A stretch of DNA of 64,000 nt from Mycobacterium sp. URHD0025 (GTDB lineage Bacteria; Actinomycetota; Actinomycetes; Mycobacteriales; Mycobacteriaceae), in assembly GCF_000426065.1 (NCBI RefSeq), contig NZ_AUEQ01000012.1:248001-312000 (forward strand), read 5' to 3'. Position 1 is the first letter of the stretch. Each line of letters starts with the position of its first letter. Under the pieces are notes generated by a model, which saw nothing but the letters and a program-made list of their open reading frames with translations, made no database searches and was not told the origin of the DNA. This document shows positions 25,595 to 34,372 of the stretch, one piece after another. The position numbers and the translations under genes are program-made.

Positions 25595-25795
25595 TCGCTG
25601 TCCCGGTACGGCGGGCGATCCAGCCGGCAATATCGATCACGTCGCGATTAACTGGCGGGCAGGTCCGGCGGTCGTACCGAGTTGCACTGAAATCCGTTGT
25701 TTAACAGACAAATTCACTTCACGACGTCCGGTGGTCACGTCAAGTCGCCGGCCGGGGCATCGGCCGGTGGGCCGAACTCAGGGGGATCGCGGCGA

Positions 25796-25801
25796 TAAGG
25801 T
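25796..25801 (+). promoter_or_regulatory. -10 element for leaderless start at 25809
   Basis: TAAGGT ends seven bases before the GTG start of the methyltransferase gene. The 214-nt gap before it holds no gene that I can see. Confidence 0.45.
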
Positions 25802-25808
25802 TCCGGCC

Positions 25809-26465
25809 GTGGACTGGCACAGCTGGCACGACGATTACGACAGGCCCGATTCGGCGCTGGCACAGCGGCTTCGCGCGGTACAGGACTTGATCCGGCAAGC
25901 GCTGGACGTGGCTCCGGCAGGCCCGGTGCGGATCGTCAGCCTGTGCGCGGGCCAGGGGCGAGACCTGCTCGAGGTGCTGGCCGAACATCCGCGACGCGGC
26001 GACGTCCGGGCGCGGCTGGTCGAGCTGGACCCCCGCAATGCCGAGGTCGCCGCCGCGACCGTGGACAGACTCCGGTTGACCGGGGTGGAGGTGGTGGTCG
26101 GCGACGCCTCCCGCACCGACCACTATGCGGACCTGGTCCCGGCCGACATCGTGGTGGCCTGCGGCATCTTCGGCAACATCACCGATGACGACATCGAGCG
26201 GACGATCGGATTCTTCCCGCAGCTCGCCAAATCCGGCGCCACGGTGCTGTGGACTCGCGGGCGCACCGACCCGGACCGGATTCCCTTGATCCTGAATTGG
26301 TTTGACGAGCGGGCATTCGATCTCATCTGGGTGTCGTCACCGGATGTGAGCTACGGCGTCGGAGCTCATCGGTTCACCGGGCAGTCCGAACCGTTGGTGT
26401 CCGGTGCCCAGATATTCGACTTTGTCGGCTCCGATGTGATCCGGGCAGCCGACCGCGCCCGCTGA
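25809..26465 (+). CDS. Class I SAM-dependent methyltransferase-like protein
   Basis: A 218-residue Rossmann-fold protein. The SAM-binding loop is VSLCAGQGRDL near 41-51, followed by LVELDPRNAEVA (acidic end of strand 2) and VVVGDAS. It ends with ADIVVACGIFGNI and a KSGATVLWTRGR block. The sequence VVACGIFGNI replaces the usual catalytic-loop motifs, so the substrate class cannot be read. The GTG at 25809 is supported by a TAAGGT -10 element seven bases upstream. Confidence 0.75.
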   Translation: MDWHSWHDDYDRPDSALAQRLRAVQDLIRQALDVAPAGPVRIVSLCAGQGRDLLEVLAEHPRRGDVRARLVELDPRNAEVAAATVDRLRLTGVEVVVGDASRTDHYADLVPADIVVACGIFGNITDDDIERTIGFFPQLAKSGATVLWTRGRTDPDRIPLILNWFDERAFDLIWVSSPDVSYGVGAHRFTGQSEPLVSGAQIFDFVGSDVIRAADRAR

Positions 26466-26514
26466 CGACATCGCAGGCTGGGCGTAGTTCCACCGGGACC
26501 CGCCCTTTCGTCAG

Positions 26515-26520
26515 TACGCT
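26515..26520 (+). promoter_or_regulatory. -10 element for leaderless start at 26529
   Basis: TACGCT ends eight bases before the ATG of the exporter gene, in line with leaderless transcription. Confidence 0.5.
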
Positions 26521-26528
26521 TTTGAACG

Positions 26529-28085
26529 ATGACTGAGGAAGGCCTGAACGGCAGGGCTCGCTTGCGCGGGGGGTTGCGTATCGCGCTGCGCGGACGCCGC
26601 GATCCGGCACCGGTCGCCGGCCGGCGCAGTCGCGCATCGGCGGGGATGGGTGACATACACACCCGCAAGGTTCTGGATCTCACCATCCGGCTCGCCGAGG
26701 TCATGCTGTCGTCGGGCTCGGGTACTGCCGACGTGGTCGCCACCGCCCAGGACGTCGCACAGGCCTACCGGCTCACCGACTGCGTCGTCGACATCACCGT
26801 CGCGACGATCATCGTCTCGGCGCTGCCAACGGCGGACAGTCCGCCGGTCACGATCATGCGCGCGGTGCGGACCCGGTCGACGGATTACACCCGGCTTGAC
26901 CAGCTCGACCGTTTGGTGCGGCGGATCACCTCCGGCGGTATCACCGTCGACGAGGCGCATGAGGCCATGGATGAGCTGACCGAGAGCCCGCATCCGTTCC
27001 CTCGGTGGCTCGCGACGGCCGGATGGGCAGGTTTCGCGCTCGGCATCGCGATGCTGCTGGGCGGCAACTGGCTGACCTGCCTTCTCGCCAGCCTCACCGC
27101 GGCGCTGATCGACCGGGTCGGCCGTCTGCTGAACCGAATCGGCACGCCGTTCTTCTTCCAGCATGCGGTCGGGGCGGCGATCGCGACGGTGATCGCGCTG
27201 GCGGCTTACCGCTACGCCGGTCAGGGTCTCAGTGCGCTGGTCGCCACCGGCATCGTGTTGTTGTTGTCCGGCATGACCCTCGTCGGTGCGGTGCAGGATG
27301 CGTTGACCGGTTACATGGTCACCGCGGTCGCGCGGCTCGGTGACGCGGTTTTTCTCACCGCGGGAATCGTTGTGGGCATCACCGGCGCGCTGCAGGCCGC
27401 CACGCTGCTGGGAGTCGAGATCGAACTGCACGTCAACACCGCGGGCACCTTCATCACACCAAGAGGAGCACTGCCGATCGTCCTGGCGGTACTTGGTGCC
27501 GCGCTGGCCGGGATGTGCCTCACCATGGCCAGCTATGCGCCACTGCGCTCGCTACCCACCGCGGGGCTGGCGGCCGGGCTGGCCGAGCTGACGCTGATCG
27601 GCCTGGGGACCGCCGGGTTCGGCCAGTGGGCGGCCACTGGGATCGCGGCAGTCGGTGTCGGTTTTCTGGCCACACTGATCTCCATTCGCCGGCAGTCTCC
27701 GGCGCTGGTGACGGCGACTGCCGGCATCATGCCGATGCTGCCGGGCCTCGCGGTGTTCTGGGCGGTGTTCGCCTTCGCCGTGGATGAGAAGTTCGGTGAG
27801 GGCCTGGCGCACCTGCTGACCGCGGCCGCGACGGCGTTGGCACTCGGTAGCGGCGTGGTGATGGGTGAGCTGCTCGGTTCGCCACTGCGGTACCGGGCGG
27901 GACGCATCGGTGAGTTCTTCCGCAAAGAGGGGCCGCCAGGGCTGCGCCGGGCAGTGGGCCAGGTGGTGCAGCTACAACCGGCCGAGAGCGCCCCGGCGGT
28001 CGGTGTCCAACGCGAAAGCGTTCCGTTGGAAGCGGCCCCTGCCGATGAGCACGACGCCGACGAAAGCGAAGAACAGGGCCACTGA
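26529..28085 (+). CDS. ThrE-type threonine/serine exporter
   Basis: A 518-residue membrane protein of the ThrE family, which exports threonine and serine by proton antiport. The N-terminal soluble part (HTRKVLDLTIRLAEVMLSSGSGTADV) is the conserved DUF1212 domain. About ten membrane segments follow, with TPRGALP and GIMPMLPGLA in the second (DUF3815-like) half. Both halves are on one chain, as in Corynebacterium ThrE. The hydrophilic 50-residue tail is acidic and variable. The message is probably leaderless (TACGCT, eight bases before ATG). Confidence 0.9.
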   Translation: MTEEGLNGRARLRGGLRIALRGRRDPAPVAGRRSRASAGMGDIHTRKVLDLTIRLAEVMLSSGSGTADVVATAQDVAQAYRLTDCVVDITVATIIVSALPTADSPPVTIMRAVRTRSTDYTRLDQLDRLVRRITSGGITVDEAHEAMDELTESPHPFPRWLATAGWAGFALGIAMLLGGNWLTCLLASLTAALIDRVGRLLNRIGTPFFFQHAVGAAIATVIALAAYRYAGQGLSALVATGIVLLLSGMTLVGAVQDALTGYMVTAVARLGDAVFLTAGIVVGITGALQAATLLGVEIELHVNTAGTFITPRGALPIVLAVLGAALAGMCLTMASYAPLRSLPTAGLAAGLAELTLIGLGTAGFGQWAATGIAAVGVGFLATLISIRRQSPALVTATAGIMPMLPGLAVFWAVFAFAVDEKFGEGLAHLLTAAATALALGSGVVMGELLGSPLRYRAGRIGEFFRKEGPPGLRRAVGQVVQLQPAESAPAVGVQRESVPLEAAPADEHDADESEEQGH

Positions 28086-28093
28086 CCAGGCGG

Positions 28094-28942
28094 TCAGGGC
28101 GATCCCACCCCGGGAACGCCGACGCGCGCCTGCAGAATCCGTCCCGTCGATGAGCCGGTCAGAAGGCCTTCATGGGTCGTGTCGTCCACCACGAGATACA
28201 GCGTTCGCCCGTCGTGTCCGCCGAGCGCCGGTGCGACTGCCCAGCCGCGGTCGATCTCGATGCGGTGGGTGATCTCACCGCCGCCGACCACGCGCAGGAA
28301 CTCGCCGGTGTCATAGCAACCGACCCACACGCCGCCCGCGGCATCGATGCACAACCCGTCGGGATGCCGCTCGGGACCGAGTTCGGCGAAGACGGTCGGG
28401 TCACCCAGGCCGCCGTCGAGGCCGACCGTGAAGGCCAGCAGTCGCGACCCGTGGGTCTCGCTGACCACCAGGGTCGACCCGTCGGGCAGCATGCCGAGTC
28501 CGTTGGGCATCGACAGCCCGCGCGCGACGACCCGCACCGCACCGTCGGCGCCGACCAGTCCGATGCCGCCGGCGATGGTGCCGCCGTCGGCGATGTAGAG
28601 GTCGACGAACGTTCGGCCGTCCGGGGCCACCAGCAGATCATTGGTGGACCATGCGACGTCACTGATGTCGTACGAGGCGGTGACGTTTCCGGTGGCGTCG
28701 ACGTGGTGCAGCTCGGCGGCGAAAAGCGTTGACACCACCAGAGTTCCGTCGGGAAGCCAGCCGAGCCCGGAGGCCCGTGCGAGTTCCACCTCGATTGCGA
28801 GGTCGCCGGCTTCACCGGCCGAATACACCCGCCCGGCGAGTCCGTCGGTGAACCACAGGCGGTCACCGTGCCAGCGAGGCCCTTCGCCGTAGACGATCCC
28901 GTCGAGGAACGGGGCCGCGGCGATGGCCTCGACCGATGTCAT
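28094..28942 (-). CDS. SMP-30/gluconolactonase family protein
   Basis: A 282-residue six-bladed propeller of the SMP-30/gluconolactonase/LRE type. Metal-site elements are YGEGPRWH near 18, STNDLLVAPDG, MPNGLGMLPDG and PDGLCIDAAGGVWVG, which carry the Glu, Asn, Asn and Asp ligands. It should open sugar or related lactones. It is convergent with the exporter gene. It lies 24 nt downstream of the small secreted protein on the same strand, so the two may share a transcript. Confidence 0.85.
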   Translation of the reverse strand: MTSVEAIAAAPFLDGIVYGEGPRWHGDRLWFTDGLAGRVYSAGEAGDLAIEVELARASGLGWLPDGTLVVSTLFAAELHHVDATGNVTASYDISDVAWSTNDLLVAPDGRTFVDLYIADGGTIAGGIGLVGADGAVRVVARGLSMPNGLGMLPDGSTLVVSETHGSRLLAFTVGLDGGLGDPTVFAELGPERHPDGLCIDAAGGVWVGCYDTGEFLRVVGGGEITHRIEIDRGWAVAPALGGHDGRTLYLVVDDTTHEGLLTGSSTGRILQARVGVPGVGSP

Positions 28943-28966
28943 CGGGCCCTCAGGTCCGGTTACCGA

Positions 28967-29203
28967 TCAGGTGAACGGGAGGAAGTCGCCGTTGACCCAG
29001 ACGCCCCAGTGGCCGCCCGCGGGCAGGTTCCACCAGACCATCGGGTGACCCTGCCAGGTCTCAGCGGGCTTCTTGGGCGCGTTCGGCGGCGGCGGGAGGC
29101 TCGGATCGGGATCGGCACTCGCGATGGCCGTGCCCAGGCCGATGGCGGCCCCGAACACGCCCGTAGCCGCGATGGTCGCCAGGGTTGCCTTGCTCATGAA
29201 CAT
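28967..29203 (-). CDS. Small secreted protein, unknown function
   Basis: A 78-residue protein with a signal peptide (residues 5-31, cleavage likely after ASA) and a 45-residue mature part. That part has a Pro-rich start (DPSLPPPPNAPKKP) and a Trp-rich end (MVWWNLPAGGHWGVWVNG). The ATG at 29203 follows GAGGTGG at good spacing. I do not recognise the family. Its size and composition match other small exported mycobacterial proteins in this window. Confidence 0.65.
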   Translation of the reverse strand: MFMSKATLATIAATGVFGAAIGLGTAIASADPDPSLPPPPNAPKKPAETWQGHPMVWWNLPAGGHWGVWVNGDFLPFT

Positions 29204-29346
29204 GAATGTCCACCTCGGTGCTCGACTGGAGAAGAACTTGGATACCCCGAAGCTTAGCCAAACGAATTGATTGATTCTGCACTTGAGGTCGGCGTCGGGG
29301 CCCACAGGTCATCCTGAACCCGCGCGACGTGGCCTGACACCGAGAT

Positions 29347-29361
29347 CGGAAAAGTTTTCCG
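29347..29361. promoter_or_regulatory. Perfect palindrome CGGAAAAGTTTTCCG
   Basis: A 15-bp palindrome with 7-bp arms around one base. It sits eight bases before the ECF42-type promoter of the DGPF-sigma operon and 144 bases before the divergent small secreted gene. It is A/T-rich at its core, unlike its surroundings. A repressor or activator site is likely. Confidence 0.5.
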
Positions 29362-29368
29362 TGATCGA

Positions 29369-29395
29369 TGTCGAGAACGCCGCGACGGCTCCGTC
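29369..29395 (+). promoter_or_regulatory. ECF42-type promoter TGTCGA-N17-CGTC
   Basis: TGTCGA at 29369-29374 and CGTC at 29392-29395 are 17 bases apart. This matches the promoter described for ECF42 sigma factors (TGTCGA in the -35 and CG[A/T]C in the -10), which control the DGPF gene next to them. It lies 48 bases before the DGPF start codon. Confidence 0.6.
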
Positions 29396-29443
29396 CCAGA
29401 GGTGAGCGACCAACTAGGGTCGCAGAACTGAAGGGAGAATCCC

Positions 29444-29851
29444 ATGGCGAAGTACCTGTTTCTCAAGCACTACCGAGGCGCGCCCGCGTCCGTCAACGAC
29501 ATCCCGATGGACCAGTGGACGCCGGCCGAGATCGACGCCCACATCCAGTACATGAACGACTTCGCGGACCGCCTGAAGGGCACCGGCGAGTACGTCGACA
29601 GCCAGGCACTCGCTCCCGAGGGCGCCTGGGTGCGCTACGACGGCGACGGCAAGCCACCGGTGACCGACGGCCCGTTCGCGGAAACCAAGGATCTGATCGC
29701 GGGCTGGATGATCATCGACGTCGACTCCTACGAACGTGCCGTGGAGTTGGCAGGAGAACTGTCAGCGGCACCCGGCGCGGGCGGCAGACCCATCCACGAG
29801 TGGCTCGAGGTCCGTCCGTTCCTGACCGCCCCGCCGACCGTCACCGAATAG
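29444..29851 (+). CDS. YCII-related (DGPF) protein
   Basis: A 135-residue YCII/DGPF-domain protein. The DGPF motif is at 75-78 within PPVTDGPFAETKDLIAGWMIID, typical of the proteins encoded beside ECF42 sigma factors. It has a ferredoxin-like fold and no proven activity. The sigma gene starts on the next base after its stop codon. An AAGGGAG ribosome-binding site precedes the ATG, and an ECF42-type promoter lies upstream. Confidence 0.9.
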   Translation: MAKYLFLKHYRGAPASVNDIPMDQWTPAEIDAHIQYMNDFADRLKGTGEYVDSQALAPEGAWVRYDGDGKPPVTDGPFAETKDLIAGWMIIDVDSYERAVELAGELSAAPGAGGRPIHEWLEVRPFLTAPPTVTE

Positions 29852-31021
29852 ATGGAGCCCGGTGCGGTGGACGAGGCCCGGTTGCGGGATCTGATTCCCG
29901 GTGTCCTGGCCGCCCTCGTCCACCGCGGGGCCGACTTCGCGACGGCCGAGGATGCCGTGCAGGAGGCGCTGGTCCGCGCCTGGGAAACCTGGCCGGCCCA
30001 GCCACCCGACGATCCCAAGGGCTGGCTGGTCACCACGGCATGGCGACGTTTCCTCGACGTCACCCGCTCCGATGTCGCGCGGCGCAACCGTGAGGCGCGG
30101 TTCTGGACCGAACCGGCAGCCGGACCGGTCCCGGCGGACGACGACACATTGCAGTTGTACTTCCTGTGCGCACATCCGAAGCTGTCCCCGTCGTCGGCCG
30201 TCGCGCTGACGCTGCGTGCGGTCGGCGGCCTGACCACGCGCCAGATCGCGCAGGCGTATCTGGTGCCGGAATCGACCATGGCGCAACGGATCAGCCGGGC
30301 CAAGCGCACCGTCAGCGCGGTGCGCCTGCATCGGCCCGGCGACCTGGGCACCGTCCTGCGCGTGCTCTATCTGGTGTTCAACGAGGGCTACACCGGCGAC
30401 GTCGACCTGGCGGCCGAAGCCATCAGGCTGGCCCGCCAATTGGCCAGAACCACCGATGACCCGGAAGTTTCTGGTCTGCTCGCGCTGTTCCTCCTACACC
30501 ACGCCAGGCGTCCGGCGCGCACCCGAACCGACGGGACTCTGGTTCCCTTGGCGGATCAAGACCGCACACTGTGGCGGCGCGACCTCATCGCCGAAGGCGT
30601 CTACATACTGCAGGCCGCGCTGGCCCGGGACCGGCTCGGCGAATACCAGGCGCAGGCGGCTGTCGCGGCGCTGCATGCCGACGCGCCGTCTGCCGAGGAG
30701 ACCGACTGGGTGCAGATCGTCGAGTGGTACGACGAACTCGTCGCTCTCACCGGCAGTCCGGTGGTGCGCCTGAACCGCGCGGTCGCCGTGGGTGAGGCGG
30801 ACGGTCCGCGCGCGGGCCTCGCGGCGCTCGCCGAACTGGATCCGATGCTGCCGCGTCACACGGCCGCGGCCGCCTATCTGCATGAGCGGGCGGGAGACGT
30901 CGCGACCGCCGCACAGCTCTATGTTCAGGCCGCCGCCAAGGCGCAATCGCTTCCCGAACGCAACCATCTCACGCTGCGTGCGTCTGTCCTGCACGGTCGC
31001 ATTTCCTCCGGCGACGGCTAA
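29852..31021 (+). CDS. ECF42-type RNA polymerase sigma factor
   Basis: A 389-residue sigma factor. Region 2 is seen in FATAEDAVQEALVRAWETWP and GWLVTTAWRRFLDVTR, and region 4 in AVALTLRAVGGLTTRQIAQAYLVPESTMAQRISRAK is the helix-turn-helix. A C-terminal extension of about 200 residues (DUF6596 with TPR-like helices) is the hallmark of ECF42, which has no anti-sigma factor and uses the extension for control. The partner DGPF gene abuts it. It probably transcribes its own operon from TGTCGA-N17-CGTC. Confidence 0.9.
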   Translation: MEPGAVDEARLRDLIPGVLAALVHRGADFATAEDAVQEALVRAWETWPAQPPDDPKGWLVTTAWRRFLDVTRSDVARRNREARFWTEPAAGPVPADDDTLQLYFLCAHPKLSPSSAVALTLRAVGGLTTRQIAQAYLVPESTMAQRISRAKRTVSAVRLHRPGDLGTVLRVLYLVFNEGYTGDVDLAAEAIRLARQLARTTDDPEVSGLLALFLLHHARRPARTRTDGTLVPLADQDRTLWRRDLIAEGVYILQAALARDRLGEYQAQAAVAALHADAPSAEETDWVQIVEWYDELVALTGSPVVRLNRAVAVGEADGPRAGLAALAELDPMLPRHTAAAAYLHERAGDVATAAQLYVQAAAKAQSLPERNHLTLRASVLHGRISSGDG

Positions 31022-31024
31022 CCT
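31019..31024 (+). promoter_or_regulatory. -10 element for leaderless start at 31032
   Basis: TAACCT overlaps the sigma-gene stop and ends seven bases before GTG 31032, which supports that GTG over the ATG five codons further on. Confidence 0.45.
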
Positions 31025-31031
31025 CCTAGGG

Positions 31032-32396
31032 GTGGACAACAGTCGGATGAGGGTGTTGATCATCGGCGGGGGATTCGGCGGTCTGTTCTGCGCGCGACGC
31101 CTCGGCGGCGTCGACGTCGACGTGACCTTGCTCGACCGGGCGGCCGGACACCTGTTCCAGCCGTTGCTCTACCAATGTGCCACCGGGACGCTGAGCTTCG
31201 GCCAGATCAGTCGTCCGCTGCGCGAGGAGTTCGCCCGCCATCGCAATGTCACCACCCTGCTCGGGGAAGCGGTCGACATCGACCCTCGGTCCCGTCAGGT
31301 GACCGCTCGCCGGCCGGACGAGACGACGTTCACCATCGACTACGACGTACTCGTCGTGGCCGCGGGAATGCAGCAGTCCTACTTCGGCAAGGAGCACTTC
31401 GCTCAATGGGCGCCGGGGATGAAGACGCTCGACGATGCGCTTCACATCCGGCAGCGGGTCTTCACCGCCTTTGAAATCGCCGAGACGCTGCCACCGGGAC
31501 CCGAGCGCGACGGTTGGCTGACATTCGCCGTGGCCGGTGGAGGGCCCACCGGCGTGGAGCTTGCCGGGCAGATCCGCGAGATGGCCACCCGGACTTTGGC
31601 GCACGAGTTTCACAGCATCGAGCCCGAGGAAGCCAGAGTGCTGTTGTTCGACGGCGGCGAGCGTGTGCTCAAGGCGTTCTGTCCCGAGCTGGGGGAGAAG
31701 GCGACACGGTCGCTGCAGCGGCTGGGCGTCGAATTGCACATGGGAGTTCACGTGACAGATGTGGGTCGGGACGGGGTGACGGTCACCCCGAAAGCCGGAG
31801 GGCCCGACGAGCGATACGTGGCACGCACCGTGTTGTGGACCGCCGGGGTCGAGGCCGTGCCGTTCGCCCGGCACGTCGCCAAGGTGCTGGGCGCCGATGC
31901 CGACCGCAGCGGCAGAATCGCTGTGGAGCCGGACCTTTCGGTGGCCGGATATCCCGAGGTGTTCGTGATCGGGGACCTGGCCGGTCGCGACAACCTGCCC
32001 GGTGTTGCCGAGAATGCGATGCAGGGCGGCCTGCACGTCGCTTCGTGTATCCGCAGGGAACTGGCGGGCAAGCCCCGAAAGCCCTTTCGTTACCGCGACC
32101 TCGGGGCGGCGGCGTACATCGCCCGGGGGCAAGCACTTCTGCAAGTCGGCCCGATCAGGATGGCCGGGTTTTTCGGTTGGCTGGCGTGGGGTTTCATTCA
32201 CATCGCGTTCCTGGCTGGAATCCGCAACCGGCTCAGCACGGTCGGCACCTGGCTGGTCACCATCGCGCGCGCCAGCCGCTCGCACCGGGCATTTCTGCTC
32301 GGCGCCTCAGGTCTTCCCGAGCAGCGTTACACCTGGACGACCTGGGACGCGCTGACACCGCCACCCGATTCGCCTGAGGAGCGCGACAAAGCCTGA
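31032..32396 (+). CDS. NDH-2-like NAD(P)/FAD-dependent oxidoreductase
   Basis: A 454-residue two-dinucleotide-fold flavoprotein similar to type II NADH dehydrogenase. The FAD loop is IGGGFGG at 11-17, VAGGGPTGVELAG is the NAD loop near 165-177, and FVIGDLAGR binds FAD. A hydrophobic C-terminal part (AGFFGWLAWGFIHIAFLAGI) resembles the membrane-binding segment of NDH-2. It probably passes electrons from NADH to quinone, although the main ndh gene is usually elsewhere. The GTG start is backed by a TAACCT element. It is convergent with a second flavoprotein gene. Confidence 0.8.
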   Translation: MDNSRMRVLIIGGGFGGLFCARRLGGVDVDVTLLDRAAGHLFQPLLYQCATGTLSFGQISRPLREEFARHRNVTTLLGEAVDIDPRSRQVTARRPDETTFTIDYDVLVVAAGMQQSYFGKEHFAQWAPGMKTLDDALHIRQRVFTAFEIAETLPPGPERDGWLTFAVAGGGPTGVELAGQIREMATRTLAHEFHSIEPEEARVLLFDGGERVLKAFCPELGEKATRSLQRLGVELHMGVHVTDVGRDGVTVTPKAGGPDERYVARTVLWTAGVEAVPFARHVAKVLGADADRSGRIAVEPDLSVAGYPEVFVIGDLAGRDNLPGVAENAMQGGLHVASCIRRELAGKPRKPFRYRDLGAAAYIARGQALLQVGPIRMAGFFGWLAWGFIHIAFLAGIRNRLSTVGTWLVTIARASRSHRAFLLGASGLPEQRYTWTTWDALTPPPDSPEERDKA

Positions 32397-32422
32397 GCAT
32401 CTGGCCGGCGTCGAGTCAGCGG

Positions 32423-33640
32423 TTATCCGTCTCGCTCCGGCCTGGCCTCAAGGTCGGGTGCGGCTGCGGCGAGCAAGGCCTTCCGGTCACCGGTGAGCGG
32501 TGGATAGATCCGTTCGGTGTTGATGGTCTTCTTCGTGGTCTTGGCCACCGTCCCGGTCGCGACGACGCGCCGGTCCCAGCCCTCGGTGTAGACCGCTCCG
32601 GCCGGACCCAGATCGAGAACGGTGACATACCAAGGGATTCGAAGCGCACGCATGGGCAGGCCGAGAATGTCGCCGATCACGTTGTACCCGGCGTACCGAC
32701 CCATCGGCCTGCCGTGCTGACACGACATCACGGACAGATGACCGTCATCCACCCTCGCCGCGGCCACATCGCCTGCCGCGAAAACTCCGGGTGCACCGTC
32801 GACCCGTAGGAAGTCGTCGACGGCCAGCCGGCCGAACCGGTCCAGCGTCCCCGCGAACTGCGCTGTCAGAGGGTTGGCCCGCATTCCCGCGCACCACACG
32901 ACGGTCGCGGTGGGCACCATGTCGCCCGATGAGAGCGTGACCGCACCGATGTCGACGGCGTCGACGCTGACCCCGGTCATGACCTCGACCCCGTTCTCGG
33001 CCAACGCGGTTTCGATCACCGGGCGCGCCGATTCACCCATATCCGATCCCACCTGGGCGTTGTGATCGACCAGCAGAACTCGAGGCGTGACGGTGCCGGT
33101 GCACATCGTGGCGAGCCGCGCCGGGAGTTCGCATGCGGTCTCGATGCCGGTGAGCCCCGCCCCGACCACGACGACGGTGCAGGCGCCCGCCGTCTGGGGA
33201 TCGGCGGTCACGATGTCCAGATGAGCGGCCAGCCGGGCGGCGCCGTCGAATGTGTCGACGTCGAAACCGAACTCGGCAAGGCCGGGGACATTCGGCCGCA
33301 CGACCCGGCTGCCTGCCGCCAGCACCAGTCGGTCATAGTCGACAACCAGCGTTCGCCCGCCCTGCTGCGCGGTGACAGTTCGGGCCTCGACATCGATTGC
33401 GGTGACGTCGGCGACGATGTGACCGACGCCCACGGGATCGAGCAGTGTCTCCAGTGGGATCCGACATGCCGAGAGGTCGGTTTCGTAGTTGCGCACCCGG
33501 ATGTCGTGGAAGGGCCGGTCGCTGATGACCGTGATCTCCACCGCGGTGGCTTCCGATCCGATCTCGTGGACCCGTCTGGCCGCGGCAAGCGCTGCCCACA
33601 ACCCGGCGAAACCCGATCCGACGATCAGAACGCGGCCCAC
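32423..33640 (-). CDS. NDH-like FAD-dependent oxidoreductase
   Basis: A 405-residue pyridine-nucleotide-disulfide-type flavoprotein: FAD loop IVGSGFAGLWAAL at residues 6-18, NAD loop VVVGAGLTGIETA near 157-169 and GVFAAGDVAAAR. Unlike the neighbouring NDH-like protein it lacks a strongly hydrophobic C-terminus, so it may be soluble or peripheral. No redox-active CxxC is visible. Its stop lies 26 nt from the stop of the convergent flavoprotein gene. Confidence 0.8.
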   Translation of the reverse strand: MGRVLIVGSGFAGLWAALAAARRVHEIGSEATAVEITVISDRPFHDIRVRNYETDLSACRIPLETLLDPVGVGHIVADVTAIDVEARTVTAQQGGRTLVVDYDRLVLAAGSRVVRPNVPGLAEFGFDVDTFDGAARLAAHLDIVTADPQTAGACTVVVVGAGLTGIETACELPARLATMCTGTVTPRVLLVDHNAQVGSDMGESARPVIETALAENGVEVMTGVSVDAVDIGAVTLSSGDMVPTATVVWCAGMRANPLTAQFAGTLDRFGRLAVDDFLRVDGAPGVFAAGDVAAARVDDGHLSVMSCQHGRPMGRYAGYNVIGDILGLPMRALRIPWYVTVLDLGPAGAVYTEGWDRRVVATGTVAKTTKKTINTERIYPPLTGDRKALLAAAAPDLEARPERDG

Positions 33641-33805
33641 CGATTCAGCGTGCCATGCGAGACACGTCGTGGTCGCCAGTATCGCCGCGCGCGAGCCCGC
33701 GCTTCATTCGGCGCAGTGTGCGACGATGCACAGTGCTCGTCCTGGCTGATCCTGCTCCCCGATGCAGGCGTGTCGGCCGAGGTAACAGAGAGGACTGCCG
33801 GATTG

Positions 33806-34372
33806 ATGACCGAAGCGCGCCGCGCCACAGTCTCAGCCAAGGGTGCGAAGCTCGCGATCGCCGGGTTGAGCATCGTCGGAGCCGTGCTGACCAGTCCCGG
33901 TCAGGCAGCCGCCGACCCCGTCCTTCCTGATCCTCCGCCTGCACCGGCGGATCCCGCGGTGGCAGCACCGCCGCCGCCGGCCCCGGCCGGTCCGCCGCAG
34001 GTGCCCGAGATCGCCAATCCCGTGTACGGCTCGGGCCAGTACGGATCGGGTCCGATCGGCACATTGAGGGATCTGTGGCATCAAGCGCGCGATCCGGGTG
34101 GATTCCAGGGCGACGGGGGAATGCCCGAGGGTGGTGTTGCGCCGCCACCGGGTGCCGGACCGCCGCCGCCCCTGCCGCCCGGCTACCGATCGATCAATGC
34201 TCCGGGCTCGGAGACACCGGTCACGGCACCGGCGCCCGGCACCGGACCGGCGGGCCCAGCGCTGCCGCCCGGGTACTACCCGTTGAACGGTCCGCCGCCT
34301 CCCGGCTACGAGTTCCACTCTCCGGGTGGGCCGGCCGCAGCTGCCGCGCCTCCGGCGGCGCCTACGCCGTGA
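33806..34372 (+). CDS. Proline-rich secreted protein
   Basis: A 188-residue protein with a signal segment (residues 14-34, cleavage near QAAA). The mature chain is dominated by Pro, Gly and Ala, with several PPPP runs and two related blocks, PPGYRSINAPG and PPGYYPLNGP. The middle segment (VYGSGQYGSGPIGTLRDLWHQA) is the only globular-looking part. The role is unknown; similar Pro-rich exported proteins sit in the mycobacterial envelope. The frame is open far upstream, but that part runs antisense to the flavoprotein gene. Its last 11 bases overlap the convergent epimerase gene. Confidence 0.75.
   Translation: MTEARRATVSAKGAKLAIAGLSIVGAVLTSPGQAAADPVLPDPPPAPADPAVAAPPPPAPAGPPQVPEIANPVYGSGQYGSGPIGTLRDLWHQARDPGGFQGDGGMPEGGVAPPPGAGPPPPLPPGYRSINAPGSETPVTAPAPGTGPAGPALPPGYYPLNGPPPPGYEFHSPGGPAAAAAPPAAPTP

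Noticed and set aside
33062..33805. Large N-terminal extension of the Pro-rich protein
   Set aside because: It runs antisense through the flavoprotein gene; the signal peptide begins at 33806.
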